From JBECKX01 sp964468475 (GTDB lineage Bacteria > Zixibacteria > MSB-5A5 > CAIYYT01): DNA of 64,000 nt. The notes under the pieces are model-generated. The model worked only from the letters and a program-made list of their open reading frames with translations. It did not search any database and was not told where the DNA came from. Below are positions 43,704 through 52,908 of the stretch, in pieces (within the stretch, counting starts at the first letter, position 1; the number at the start of each line of letters is the position of its first letter). The translations under genes and the position numbers were made by a program. Where the stretch lies: assembly GCA_964468475.1 (NCBI GenBank), contig CAYXUL010000006.1:1-64000 (forward strand), read 5' to 3'.

Positions 43704-45908
43704 CTAGTCAACCGTGATCAACCCTTCGCCCTTACCGGTGAACTCACCGATGATCGCCGAAGCGGTGACTCCCGCCTGGTGGAGTTTCGTCAGCAACGCA
43801 TCCGCCTGTTCTGATTTAACTGCAATCAACAATCCTCCTGAAGTCTGGGCATCGGCTAACAGGTACTTCTGATTTCGCGAGATGCCTGCATCCCATCTCA
43901 CAATGGGATTCACATACGCAAGATTGTTTTCAGTCCCACCCGGAATAATCCCCGCCTGGATAAACTCTATAGCTTCCTCGATGATCGGAACCATCGGAGA
44001 ATGCACAGTGGCGTCCGCTCCTGACCCAATTGTCATTTCCCGCAAATGCCCCAGAAGCCCAAAACCGGTAACATCGGTGCAGGCCGAGATATCAAAATCA
44101 GATAGCGTGTCGGCCGCCGCGGCGTTCAGGGCGCTCATGATTTCGATAGCGCGGCGGGTCACGTCCTCACTCGCCACGCGTCGTTTCAGCGCCGTTGAGA
44201 CTATCCCCAAACCGATCGGTTTGGTCAGTATCAGTTTGTCACCAACTCGCGCGGTATCATTGCGAAGCACTTTGTCAGGGTGCACGACTCCGGAAACTGC
44301 GAGCCCAAATTTCGGCTCAGTATCGTCAACTGTGTGTCCGCCGATGATCACAATTCCTGCCTCCTTCGCCTTGTCCTGTGCGCCCTCCAGAATCCGCTGC
44401 AGCACCGTCATCGGCAGGCGGTTGGATGGAAAGCCTACAATATTTAGCGCAAATAACGGCTTGCCCCCCATTGCATAAATGTCGCTAAGCGAATTGGTGG
44501 CGGCGATGGCGCCGAAGTGATAAGGATCATCCACGATGGGTGTAAAGAAGTCCACCGTCTGCACGATGGCTAAATCGTCGCGCAACCGATAAACAGCGGC
44601 ATCATCAGCGGAGTCGGCGCCGACAAGAATGTCGGCATTGTCAGGCTTGGGCAGTGATTGCAGGATTCTTTCCAGCGCCTGCGGGCGCAGCTTACAGGCG
44701 CAACCGAGGCCATGCGTATACTTGGTGAGTCGAATTTCCTCACCCTCGTCAAGATGCACTTCCACCTGGTCGCCGGCTGGTGAGAGTCCGCTGATCGTGT
44801 CGACAATGACTTCACCGGCCTTCTCGATTTCCGCCTCCGTAGTCATCGTACCTACCGAAAACCTTATCGTTCCCATGGCATACTCCACCGGCACTCCCAT
44901 AGCTTCGAGCACGTGCGACATCATCACTTTGTCAGAGTGACAAGCGGCGCCGGGCGAACAGGCGACGGTCTCCAATTCTGAAATGATAGCGTTGGCTTCA
45001 ACACCGGGGAACGAGATCGATAACGTGTTCGGTAAACGTCTCTCTGGATGGCCATTGACGCGTGACTGCGGTAGCCGGCGCAGCAGTATCTCCTCCAGCT
45101 TGTCGCGTAGTTCCTTCAAATGAGAGGCTTTGCCGTCGAGATTACGACTTACCACTTCGCACGCTTTGCCCAAACCAACAATTTCGAGCACATTTTCCGT
45201 CCCCGCCCGAAGATTCCGCTCGTGATCTGCGCCATATATCATTTTCTGCAGATCGACACCGCGGCGTATATACAGCGCACCCACACCTTTGGGGGCATAG
45301 AGCTTGTGTCCTGCAATTGTAATCATATCCGCGCCCAGCGCTTCCTGATCAACCGGAATCTTTCCCACCGCCTGAGCGGCATCGGTGTGAAAAACCACAT
45401 CATGCTCATGTGCGATAGCCGTCAGTTCCCTGATCGGCTCAATGGTGCCGACTTCGTTGTTTGCCTGCATGATGCTGGCTATGAGCGTGGTTGGTTTAAT
45501 CGCCTTCCTGAAGTTTTCGGGGTCAACCAGGCAATATTCATTGACTGGTAGATAGGTCACCTCAAACCCCTGCTGCTCCAGGTAGCGACAGACCTCCAGC
45601 ACCGCCGGATGCTCCACCTGCGAAGTAATTATATGATTCCCGCGATCGCGATGTTTAAGCGCGAAGCCCGCAATTGCCAGGTTGTCTGATTCGCTGCCGC
45701 CGGAAGTGAATATCACTTCGTCGACTTCGCACTTGAGCATCGCGGCAACCTGCCGTCTCGCATTCTCGATAGCCTGACGTGTTTGCAGGCCAAACCAATG
45801 ACTGCTCGACGGATTTCCGAAATGTTGCGTCAGGTAGGGCTGCATTGCAGCCGCAACTTCAGGATGTATGGGAGTGGTCGCGTTGTAATCGAGATAGATA
45901 TATTCCAC
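43704..45908 (-). CDS. Cysteine desulfurase-selenide,water dikinase fusion (NifS-SelD)
   Basis: 734 residues in one frame. Residues 1-about 380 are a class V aminotransferase-fold cysteine desulfurase: YLDYNATTPIHP, GGSESDN, His100 (VEHPAV), Asp176, PLP Lys202 (AGHKLYAPKG) and active Cys323 (SPGAACHSD). Residues 391-734 are a full-length SelD: LTKYTHGLGCACKL (Cys403, Lys406 match the essential Cys17 and Lys20 of E. coli), a GADSADDAAVYRL ATP-site segment, then VIIGGHTVDD and TDVTGFGLLGHLREM. The first part would release selenium from selenocysteine or sulfur from cysteine and pass it to the second, which makes selenophosphate. No stop or frameshift separates the parts. selA, selB and tRNA-Sec are not in this window. 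Confidence 0.94.
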   Translation of the reverse strand: MEYIYLDYNATTPIHPEVAAAMQPYLTQHFGNPSSSHWFGLQTRQAIENARRQVAAMLKCEVDEVIFTSGGSESDNLAIAGFALKHRDRGNHIITSQVEHPAVLEVCRYLEQQGFEVTYLPVNEYCLVDPENFRKAIKPTTLIASIMQANNEVGTIEPIRELTAIAHEHDVVFHTDAAQAVGKIPVDQEALGADMITIAGHKLYAPKGVGALYIRRGVDLQKMIYGADHERNLRAGTENVLEIVGLGKACEVVSRNLDGKASHLKELRDKLEEILLRRLPQSRVNGHPERRLPNTLSISFPGVEANAIISELETVACSPGAACHSDKVMMSHVLEAMGVPVEYAMGTIRFSVGTMTTEAEIEKAGEVIVDTISGLSPAGDQVEVHLDEGEEIRLTKYTHGLGCACKLRPQALERILQSLPKPDNADILVGADSADDAAVYRLRDDLAIVQTVDFFTPIVDDPYHFGAIAATNSLSDIYAMGGKPLFALNIVGFPSNRLPMTVLQRILEGAQDKAKEAGIVIIGGHTVDDTEPKFGLAVSGVVHPDKVLRNDTARVGDKLILTKPIGLGIVSTALKRRVASEDVTRRAIEIMSALNAAAADTLSDFDISACTDVTGFGLLGHLREMTIGSGADATVHSPMVPIIEEAIEFIQAGIIPGGTENNLAYVNPIVRWDAGISRNQKYLLADAQTSGGLLIAVKSEQADALLTKLHQAGVTASAIIGEFTGKGEGLITVD

Positions 45909-46022
45909 GTATGGGGCTCCGAAAGATTCTTTCTATTGTAACCGCCTGGCGCCAGTAATGTTTCTTAAGGGAAGGTCGCGTGCGAAAGTTGATTTGTCAA
46001 TAGCGTAGCAAATTCTCAAATC

Positions 46023-47942
46023 CTAGACCGTGACGCGTTTGCTGATCCAGCAGCGGTACCACAATGCGAAGTTGAGCAAATTCCAGAGCCGCATCCCTTG
46101 GTTATCACCCCGCTGATGGCGGGCTATTACCTTCTGCACATATTCGCCGTTGAAGGTAGTTTCGAGCTCGGGAAGTGCCTCCTGAATCACGTTGTAGGAG
46201 TACTCTGAGACTTTCCGACTCAGCATATTTCGCGCCGAACCACAGAAACCGAGTTTCTTGCGATCGATGATCTCGCCGGGCACCAGTCCGCGCACCGCCT
46301 CTTTGAGCAAATACTTAAGGGTGCCATTCTTCAGCTGCAATTCCGCGGGTAGCGACAAGGCGTACTCAACCAGCTTGTGATCCAAAAACGGCACGCGCGT
46401 CTCGATCGAATTCGCCATTGCCATCTTATCGACGCGCATCAGCAGCAACTCCGGCAGCCGCTGTTTGAGCTCGAGGTAGGTCATCGCCCGCAACGGCGAA
46501 TCAGTGTCACCGTTGGCGTGTGCATAAACTGAGTCAATGAACTTCGATGTCGAGAGCTTCGCGCACTGAGTGAGCATTTCGTCGGAAAGCAATAACCGCT
46601 TCTGGTATTCCATGAACGCCATTGCTCCGCCCCAGAAAAGCCGTTCTCCGCTACCGAGCCGGCGGAGGTGCTCACGCGCCAGCAACCTTCCCTGCTTCTC
46701 AAGAATGCCCGCGGATACTCGATATCCGCCACGCCAGAAGGCATCAGGCAGCATTTGCAAGGCATTCCACGCCGGGTTGAGCCTCAGTGCCAATTTGAAT
46801 TTGGGGTAACCGCAAAAAAGTTCATCGGAACCCTCCCCCACCTGGATAACCGGAACACCTGACTCACGCGCCAGCCTGCTGACATAATAGAGCGGCACGC
46901 ATACAGGGTCGGCGAGTGGCTCATCCTGGTGAAATGGTAGCTCCTCAAGGAAATCCGTGAAGTCTGCATCATCAATTTCGACTTCATGGTGATTGCAACC
47001 AAAACGTTGCGCGACTTGACGGGCGTAAAGAAATTCGTTGTGACTTTTGTCATCCTTGATACCTACCGAAAACGTCTGCACCGGCCGATCCATCAGTTCC
47101 GCCATTAGCGCGACATTCGTGGTCGAGTCGAGCCCCCCTGACAGGAATACTCCAAACGGGACATCTGATATCATCCGCAGCCTGATCGACTCTCGCAGCA
47201 GCTCTCTGATGTGATAAGTTATTTCCGTCTCATCATTTGACTGAACAGTTCGAGTAAGGTCAGCGTCCCACCAGCGACTGATAGTTTTTATCCCTGATTG
47301 GCCGACCCTCATGGAAAACCCGGCGGGCAATTTGAAGATTCCCTTGAACATTGTATTCGGAGCCGGGGCAGCCGCAAGGGTGAGATAATGATAGAGAGCC
47401 TCCGGGTTTACTTCAGCGGTGACATCAGGATGTTCAAGGATAGCTTTGATTTCCGATGCGAATATCAGCGCGCCGTTGTTCTCCGCGTAGTAAAGCGGCT
47501 TGATCCCGATGCGGTCCCGCGCCAGAAACAGCTCGTCAGCGGATTCATCCCAGATCGCAAGCGCAAACATTCCGCGCAGTTTGTGAAGGCACTTCGGGCC
47601 CCACTCAGCGTAGGCGTACAGCACGGACTCAGTGTCCGTATCGGAGCGGTAGCTGTAACCGCGCTGAATCAGCTCGCGCCGCAGATCGCTGTGATTGTAG
47701 ATCTCGCCGTTGTAAACGAGATGAAAACGGCCGTCGGGAGTGGACATCGGCTGTTGACCTGCATCCGACAGATCAAGAATGGACAGGCGTCGATGACCAA
47801 GCGCAAGTCTTCCCTGCGGAGACAGATAACAGCCTTCTCCATCCGGACCGCGATGGGAAATCCGTGACGTCATGCGGTCGATATCCGCTTGATCTACTAT
47901 GGTGGAGCGTCCGTGATGAAAAATGCCTGCTAGTCCGCACAT
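46023..47942 (-). CDS. asnB: Asparagine synthase (glutamine-hydrolysing)
   Basis: 639 residues. N-terminal class II glutamine amidotransferase with nucleophile Cys2 (MCGLAGIF), RISHRGPDGEG and HRRLSILDLSDAGQQP. The C-terminal synthetase domain has the PP-loop VFLSGGLDST and the VGEGSDELFCGYPKF motif, ending LWNLLNFALWYR. Length is typical. It converts aspartate and glutamine to asparagine; members of this family also act in surface-polysaccharide amidation, but no such cluster is adjacent. The start is shared with a divergent region of 223 bases before the cupredoxin gene. Confidence 0.94.
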   Translation of the reverse strand: MCGLAGIFHHGRSTIVDQADIDRMTSRISHRGPDGEGCYLSPQGRLALGHRRLSILDLSDAGQQPMSTPDGRFHLVYNGEIYNHSDLRRELIQRGYSYRSDTDTESVLYAYAEWGPKCLHKLRGMFALAIWDESADELFLARDRIGIKPLYYAENNGALIFASEIKAILEHPDVTAEVNPEALYHYLTLAAAPAPNTMFKGIFKLPAGFSMRVGQSGIKTISRWWDADLTRTVQSNDETEITYHIRELLRESIRLRMISDVPFGVFLSGGLDSTTNVALMAELMDRPVQTFSVGIKDDKSHNEFLYARQVAQRFGCNHHEVEIDDADFTDFLEELPFHQDEPLADPVCVPLYYVSRLARESGVPVIQVGEGSDELFCGYPKFKLALRLNPAWNALQMLPDAFWRGGYRVSAGILEKQGRLLAREHLRRLGSGERLFWGGAMAFMEYQKRLLLSDEMLTQCAKLSTSKFIDSVYAHANGDTDSPLRAMTYLELKQRLPELLLMRVDKMAMANSIETRVPFLDHKLVEYALSLPAELQLKNGTLKYLLKEAVRGLVPGEIIDRKKLGFCGSARNMLSRKVSEYSYNVIQEALPELETTFNGEYVQKVIARHQRGDNQGMRLWNLLNFALWYRCWISKRVTV

Positions 47943-48165
47943 GTTTGCAGTGACCCTCCATGGTCAACAAGATTAGTCGACTCTTATGCTCTTTCTTGCT
48001 TGACATTTCAATACGAAACATCGTCCATCAATTGAACTGATCGGACTATTCGATGCAGGCTTTAATCTCAAAACACAAGCGGTATGCGAACAAATCGCAG
48101 GCAAGCCACCAAGGCGTGAGTGCCTCTTGACAAATCGAGAGCCAGTCCGACATGCTCATAGAATT

Positions 48166-48834
48166 ATGTTCCAACGTATACTAAGTATATCCCTTGTTTC
48201 GTTAGTTATCCTGTTAACAATGGGAAACTCGGTCGGTGCTACCGACGTTACTGGTAAAGTGCGGCTGCAGATGAACAAATACCAGGAGCTTGACATCAAC
48301 CGCTACCCCGGGCGTCAGACTTTTCATTACACAGAGAATACCAAGAAGACTTCAGGGGAGATCACTCCTGCGGTGGTTTATCTCACCGGGGGCGAACCGG
48401 TGAAAACGGAGCCGCCGTCGGAACACAAAGTCATGAAGCAGGTGAACCAGCAGTTCGAACCGCGAGTCCTGCCGATTCTGGTGGGAACTACCGTCGATTT
48501 TCCCAACATGGATCCTTTTTTTCACAACGTTTTCTCGTACTCCAAGACCAGGAAGTTCGATTTGGGGAGATACCCCAAGGGACACTCCAAGTCAGTGACA
48601 TTCGACAAGCCGGGAATCGTCAAGGTCTTTTGCGAAATCCATTCGAATATGCTGGCCAACATTATTGTGTTGAAGCAACCATACTTCACTCTCACTGAAC
48701 AGGATGGAAGCTTCCGCATTCTCAACGTGCCTGCCGGCGAGTATGATCTGCATATCTGGCAGGAAAATGCGCCGGAACAGGTGAAGCACGTTCTCATACC
48801 CGATCAGGATGTTTTCGTGGTTGAGGTGCAATGA
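48166..48834 (+). CDS. Secreted cupredoxin-like protein with carboxypeptidase-regulatory-like end
   Basis: 222 residues from ATG 48166 (TTG 48127 would add 13 residues with no ribosome site; the ATG itself has none that is strong). The signal peptide is MFQRILSISLVSLVILL and ends near VGA. The type-1 copper ligands are visible: His120 (FFHNVFS), then Cys156, His159 and Met162 in CEIHSNM. The C-terminal ~50 residues (FTLTEQDGSFRILNVPAGEYDLHIWQEN) match the carboxypeptidase-regulatory-like fold. Predicted periplasmic electron carrier or copper sensor/binder. Its stop overlaps the start of the sensor kinase, so expression is coupled. Confidence 0.85.
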   Translation: MFQRILSISLVSLVILLTMGNSVGATDVTGKVRLQMNKYQELDINRYPGRQTFHYTENTKKTSGEITPAVVYLTGGEPVKTEPPSEHKVMKQVNQQFEPRVLPILVGTTVDFPNMDPFFHNVFSYSKTRKFDLGRYPKGHSKSVTFDKPGIVKVFCEIHSNMLANIIVLKQPYFTLTEQDGSFRILNVPAGEYDLHIWQENAPEQVKHVLIPDQDVFVVEVQ

Positions 48835-50645
48835 TGAATCTCGCCAGGCTAAATCCATTCAAAATGAAGCTCTCTATCGGACAGAAATTCCAGCTCTATG
48901 TCAGCGGCGTAATCATCATCGGCGCCGTGATAATTTTCATGATTGTTCGCACCGTAATTCGCAGTGAGTACACCAACAACTACAGCAACGAGCTTATTAC
49001 CGCCGGTCTCGTGCTCGACAATCACCTGGAGGGCCGGCAGGCACTTCTGCGCTCGGGAATCGACATACTCAGGTCGGACCCGCGTTTCCTGGCCGCAATC
49101 GCAGAGGGTGATCCGGCAACCGCACAACGGGAGGTTGCTTCCTTTAGAAAGGTAGTCAACGCTGACGTGTTTCTGGTTCTCGACACCGCTGGAGCCGTTC
49201 TGGCTTATGACAGCGGAGTGAAGTCACCTGAAAAGGAGAACCGGCAGATTGAAGGCATTTTCAGCGAGTCAAGTCTTGCCTTGAGATTTATCTACCTCGA
49301 TGGTGTACTCTATCAGGTGCTCGCTAGTCCGATTAGTTATGGACCAAACTACCCGCTCGGAAAAGTTGTAGTTGGCTACCAGGTTGACGACAAGTTACTG
49401 CAGCGGCTGAAGCGGCTCACGGAAAGCGAATTGATACTGGTTTCTCAGGGCAAGTTGATCGCCGCCACCGATGACGGGTTGGCGGCCGAATACCGTAACG
49501 GTCAGCTTAAATCGGTTCTCAATTCCCGCCCTCCCGGGGCGATCGCGACGGCGAAATTGAAAGGTGAGGACTTCCTGGTACTCGACCATGTTCTCTCCGC
49601 GGCAACCGATTCGGAGATTCTGCTGGCGCGGTCGCTGGACGCCAAGCTCAATCCGGCGATCGCTCAGATCTCGCTATACATTGCGCTAGCCGCCGCCGTG
49701 GGTTTCATTTTCCTCCTCTACATTATTTATCGATTTACCTCCAACAACCTCACGGCGGCTGTCAACCGCCTGGTGCGGGCTGCGCGGAAGATTTCGGAAG
49801 GCAAACTTTCAGATCCCATTACGCCCCGCAAAAATGATGAACTGGGTTACCTTGCCGAGCGCATGGAGGAGATGCGCACCACGCTGATCGCTAACCGCGA
49901 TGCCATCGCCGAAGCACACCAGCAACGATTGAATTCGGAACGGCTGGCTACCATCGGTCAGCTCTCTGCCGGCATTATCCACGATTTTAAGAGTCCGATG
50001 ACGGCGATCATGATGGCAGTAGACGGCATCGAATACAATCTTGGCGGCGAGGAGCGGCGCAACAGCTACTGTCAGATAGTCAAGAGCCAGGTAAAACGCA
50101 TGGTCAATATGACACAGGACTTGCTCGACTATGCTCACGGCAACAAGTCGTTGAACCTCGAGGAGATTGACCTGTGCCAGTTGCTCAAGACCATCGTTGA
50201 GGAACAGCAAGGCCGGTTCAACAAGAAGAGAATTGAACTGTCATTGTCGCTGCCGGGGCGAATCTCACTGGCGGTCGACCCCGACAAATTCCAACGCGTC
50301 ATTGATAATCTCATCGGCAACGCCTACGAAGCGCTCTCGCCCGGCGACCGCGTGGAAGTAACTGTCAGAAGCACGCCGGATTCTCTCGAGATCAGTGTTG
50401 CCGACAACGGACCTGGAATTCCAGCGGATATCATCGATGACATCTTTAAGCCCTTCGTGACCAAGGGGAAGAAAGCGGGAACCGGTTTGGGACTCGCGAT
50501 CAGTCGCAAGGTGGTCGAAGATCACGGCGGCTCGCTGACTGTCACTTCTCGCGAGGGAGAAGGCGCAGCCTTCACCATCCAGCTCTCACGGAACCTGGTC
50601 AGAACAAGTGCCGATCCTGAAAACGCACCGGAGGAGAATGCATGA
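48831..50645 (+). CDS. Membrane sensor histidine kinase
   Basis: 604 residues; ATG 48831 or 48834, overlapping the stop of the cupredoxin gene. Two membrane helices (about 23-45 and 275-300) flank a periplasmic region of ~225 residues predicted to be a double-Cache-like sensor. A HAMP domain (about 300-350), HisKA with His384 (GIIHDFKSPM) and an HATPase domain (DNLIGNAYEAL, DNGPGIP, GTGLGLAIS) follow. No receiver domain or response-regulator gene lies next to it. Located between cupredoxin and beta-barrel genes with overlaps on both sides, it probably senses a condition linked to them. Confidence 0.93.
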   Translation: MMNLARLNPFKMKLSIGQKFQLYVSGVIIIGAVIIFMIVRTVIRSEYTNNYSNELITAGLVLDNHLEGRQALLRSGIDILRSDPRFLAAIAEGDPATAQREVASFRKVVNADVFLVLDTAGAVLAYDSGVKSPEKENRQIEGIFSESSLALRFIYLDGVLYQVLASPISYGPNYPLGKVVVGYQVDDKLLQRLKRLTESELILVSQGKLIAATDDGLAAEYRNGQLKSVLNSRPPGAIATAKLKGEDFLVLDHVLSAATDSEILLARSLDAKLNPAIAQISLYIALAAAVGFIFLLYIIYRFTSNNLTAAVNRLVRAARKISEGKLSDPITPRKNDELGYLAERMEEMRTTLIANRDAIAEAHQQRLNSERLATIGQLSAGIIHDFKSPMTAIMMAVDGIEYNLGGEERRNSYCQIVKSQVKRMVNMTQDLLDYAHGNKSLNLEEIDLCQLLKTIVEEQQGRFNKKRIELSLSLPGRISLAVDPDKFQRVIDNLIGNAYEALSPGDRVEVTVRSTPDSLEISVADNGPGIPADIIDDIFKPFVTKGKKAGTGLGLAISRKVVEDHGGSLTVTSREGEGAAFTIQLSRNLVRTSADPENAPEENA

Positions 50646-51793
50646 GAATTCGAACCAGCCTGCTCAGCACGTTAGTCATTAGCTTTCTGGCGGTAGCAGC
50701 GATTCACGTATCTTCGGCGCAGGCTCAGTACCAGGTCTCCGGGCTGCTGAATTCGGTGCTACGAAACACCTCCAGTGAAGACGCCACCAACAAGACTTTC
50801 CACGAATTTTCGAATTTCGACTTCCTGCGCACGCGGATTTTCTTCGATGCCAAGGTTGCCGACAATGCTACCGTTTTCACGCAGATACTCGTTGATAACA
50901 CCGAATTCCAGCTCTACGGCGCCTACCTGCGTCTCTCTAACCTTGCAGGTCCGGCTCTTAATCTGCATGTCGGACTCATTCCGAACACCGTTGGCATCTG
51001 GGGCCCGCGAACCTATTCCAATCGCAACCCGTTGATTGGGACGCCGATGCTCTACAATTATCACACAGCCGTGAGTGCCGCCAACTTCCAGTCCACGCGA
51101 AAAGCACTTTACGAAAGTCGCGGTAAAGGCCCGACTACCGCAGGACTGCCGATGATTTACGATGCTTGCTGGAACACCGGCGTAGATGTCTTCGGGTCTG
51201 TCGGAATGATCGACTGGTCGGTTGCGGCGTTGTCCGGGTCAGTATCCAACCCTACAGTAGATCGAGCCAAGGCTGTACCTCAGATGACCGCAAAGATGGC
51301 GTTCTATTTCTCACCCATTTTCTCACTGACATTCTCAGGCTATGCCGGGCCATACCTGTTGGAGATTCCAGAATCATACTCGGGGAATAGCAGCAAGGAT
51401 ATTAATGACTACTTGAATATGGGCGCCGGCGCGAGCGCGAGCTACGCTCTCGGCTATCTGCAGGTCTTCGCTGAGGCGTTTGCCGCCCGCTGGCAGCACC
51501 CCGTCTTCGGCAATCTCGATGCTTTCAGCGGTTACATTGACGCTAAGTACAAACTGGCGCCGCAGTGGTACGTGGCCGGGCGCGCCGGTCTGATCAGGTT
51601 CGATCAGATTGACTTTGGACCCGAATATGGCACTACCTACTGGGATTTTCCGTTGAACCGCTATGAGTTTGGAGTCGGGCATAATCTCAACCGCTCCGTC
51701 ACTATCAAGCTGGTGGGACAAATTGTCGTTTCTACCACTGAACACTTCCTCGACGATCAGGCAATAGCCATTCAGTTTGCCACAAAGATCTAA
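50642..51793 (+). CDS. Predicted outer-membrane beta-barrel protein
   Basis: 383 residues. The start ATG 50642 overlaps the kinase stop codon (ATGA). Signal peptide MRIRTSLLSTLVISFLAVAA to SSAQA-Q. The rest consists of alternating polar/hydrophobic strands rich in Tyr, Phe and Gly (FLRTRIFFDAKVADNATVFTQ, ALNLHVGLIPNTVGIWGPR, LAPQWYVAGRAGLIRFD), ending IAIQFATKI, with a terminal strand pattern typical of porins. Motifs such as GLIPNTVG-WGPR resemble porin-like proteins of other FCB bacteria. Substrate unknown; coupling to a cupredoxin and kinase suggests a metal- or redox-linked role (inference). Confidence 0.75.
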   Translation: MRIRTSLLSTLVISFLAVAAIHVSSAQAQYQVSGLLNSVLRNTSSEDATNKTFHEFSNFDFLRTRIFFDAKVADNATVFTQILVDNTEFQLYGAYLRLSNLAGPALNLHVGLIPNTVGIWGPRTYSNRNPLIGTPMLYNYHTAVSAANFQSTRKALYESRGKGPTTAGLPMIYDACWNTGVDVFGSVGMIDWSVAALSGSVSNPTVDRAKAVPQMTAKMAFYFSPIFSLTFSGYAGPYLLEIPESYSGNSSKDINDYLNMGAGASASYALGYLQVFAEAFAARWQHPVFGNLDAFSGYIDAKYKLAPQWYVAGRAGLIRFDQIDFGPEYGTTYWDFPLNRYEFGVGHNLNRSVTIKLVGQIVVSTTEHFLDDQAIAIQFATKI

Positions 51794-51996
51794 ACCCGCC
51801 GAACCCCAGTCGAGCGCTGAATTGGCTCTTGTTACATCATCATTCAGAGCTTGCGACAACACTCGATTCCCCGTAAATTGAGTAATTCTAATCGCCAAAT
51901 TTGCTCTCCATCTTGAGCAAGCGGGCAAGCGTACTAGTATAGGGAGTGGGTGACGGGCGCACCCTGACGAAAGACGATAAATCAGAGGTAGATAAA

Positions 51997-52908
51997 ATGG
52001 CTGATAAAGAGAAAGATATGGCGACAGACAAAACCGCAGAGAACGACTTCATCCTTAAGGTCGGGTTGGCCGAGATGCTCAAAGGTGGTGTCATCATGGA
52101 TGTCACCACAGCCGACCAGGCCAAAATCGCCGAGGATGCCGGCGCGGTAGCAGTTATGGCCCTGGAGCGCGTGCCCGCGGATATCCGCAAGGCCGGCGGC
52201 GTTGCCAGGATGGCTCCTATCGAAAAGATTGAGGAAATCAAGCAGGTTGTTCAGATTCCGGTAATGGCCAAGTGCCGAATCGGCCATTTTGCCGAGGCTG
52301 AACTGCTGCAGGAACTCAAGGTCGACTACATCGATGAGTCAGAGGTCCTGACTCCTGCGGATGAAGAGTTCCACATCGACAAGCATCCCTTCAAGATTCC
52401 CTTTGTCTGCGGTTGCCGCAACCTCGGGGAAGCACTACGCCGCATTAATGAAGGCGCTGCCATGATTCGCACCAAAGGCGAAGCGGGCTCAGGCAATATC
52501 GTCGAGGCGGTTCGCCATCTGCGCATGGTTTACAGTGAAATTCATGCCCTGCAGAAGATGGATAAGGACAAACTGAAAAAGCAGGCAAAAGAATATCGCG
52601 TTCCGGTTGAGTTGGTCAAGCAAACCAAAGAGTTGCAGGACCTGCCGGTGCCGAACTTTGCCGCCGGAGGGATTTCCACTCCCGCCGATGCCGTGCTTTG
52701 CATGAAGCTCGGCGCGCAAGCTGTCTTTGTCGGTTCAGGAATTTTCAAAGCCACACAGCCGCAGCGGGTCGCCAAGGCGATTGTCATCGCCACCACCCAC
52801 TGGGAAGAGCCCGACAAGGTGCTGGAAGCCTCTCGCCATCTTGGCGAGCCGATGGATGGGCTTGATGTCGCCAAGATGCCGAAAGAAGAGCTGCTGCAAT
52901 ATCGATGA
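51997..52908 (+). CDS. pdxS: Pyridoxal 5'-phosphate synthase lyase subunit PdxS
   Basis: 303 residues from ATG 51997 (AGAGGT 7 bases upstream; an in-frame GTG at 51946 is less supported). Builds PLP from ribose-5-phosphate, glyceraldehyde-3-phosphate and ammonia in a dodecamer with PdxT. TIM-barrel signatures are complete: GLAEMLKGGVIMDVTTADQAKIAEDAGAVAVMALERVPADIR, catalytic Lys in VMAKCRIGH, YIDESEVLTPADEEFHI and FAAGGISTPADAVLCMKLGAQAVFVGSGIF. Length is typical. The start of pdxT overlaps its stop by 4 bases. Confidence 0.97.
   Translation: MADKEKDMATDKTAENDFILKVGLAEMLKGGVIMDVTTADQAKIAEDAGAVAVMALERVPADIRKAGGVARMAPIEKIEEIKQVVQIPVMAKCRIGHFAEAELLQELKVDYIDESEVLTPADEEFHIDKHPFKIPFVCGCRNLGEALRRINEGAAMIRTKGEAGSGNIVEAVRHLRMVYSEIHALQKMDKDKLKKQAKEYRVPVELVKQTKELQDLPVPNFAAGGISTPADAVLCMKLGAQAVFVGSGIFKATQPQRVAKAIVIATTHWEEPDKVLEASRHLGEPMDGLDVAKMPKEELLQYR

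Noticed and set aside
43704..45908. SelD active site as selenocysteine (UGA)
   Set aside because: The position is an ordinary cysteine codon in GLGCACK; no in-frame TGA is present.
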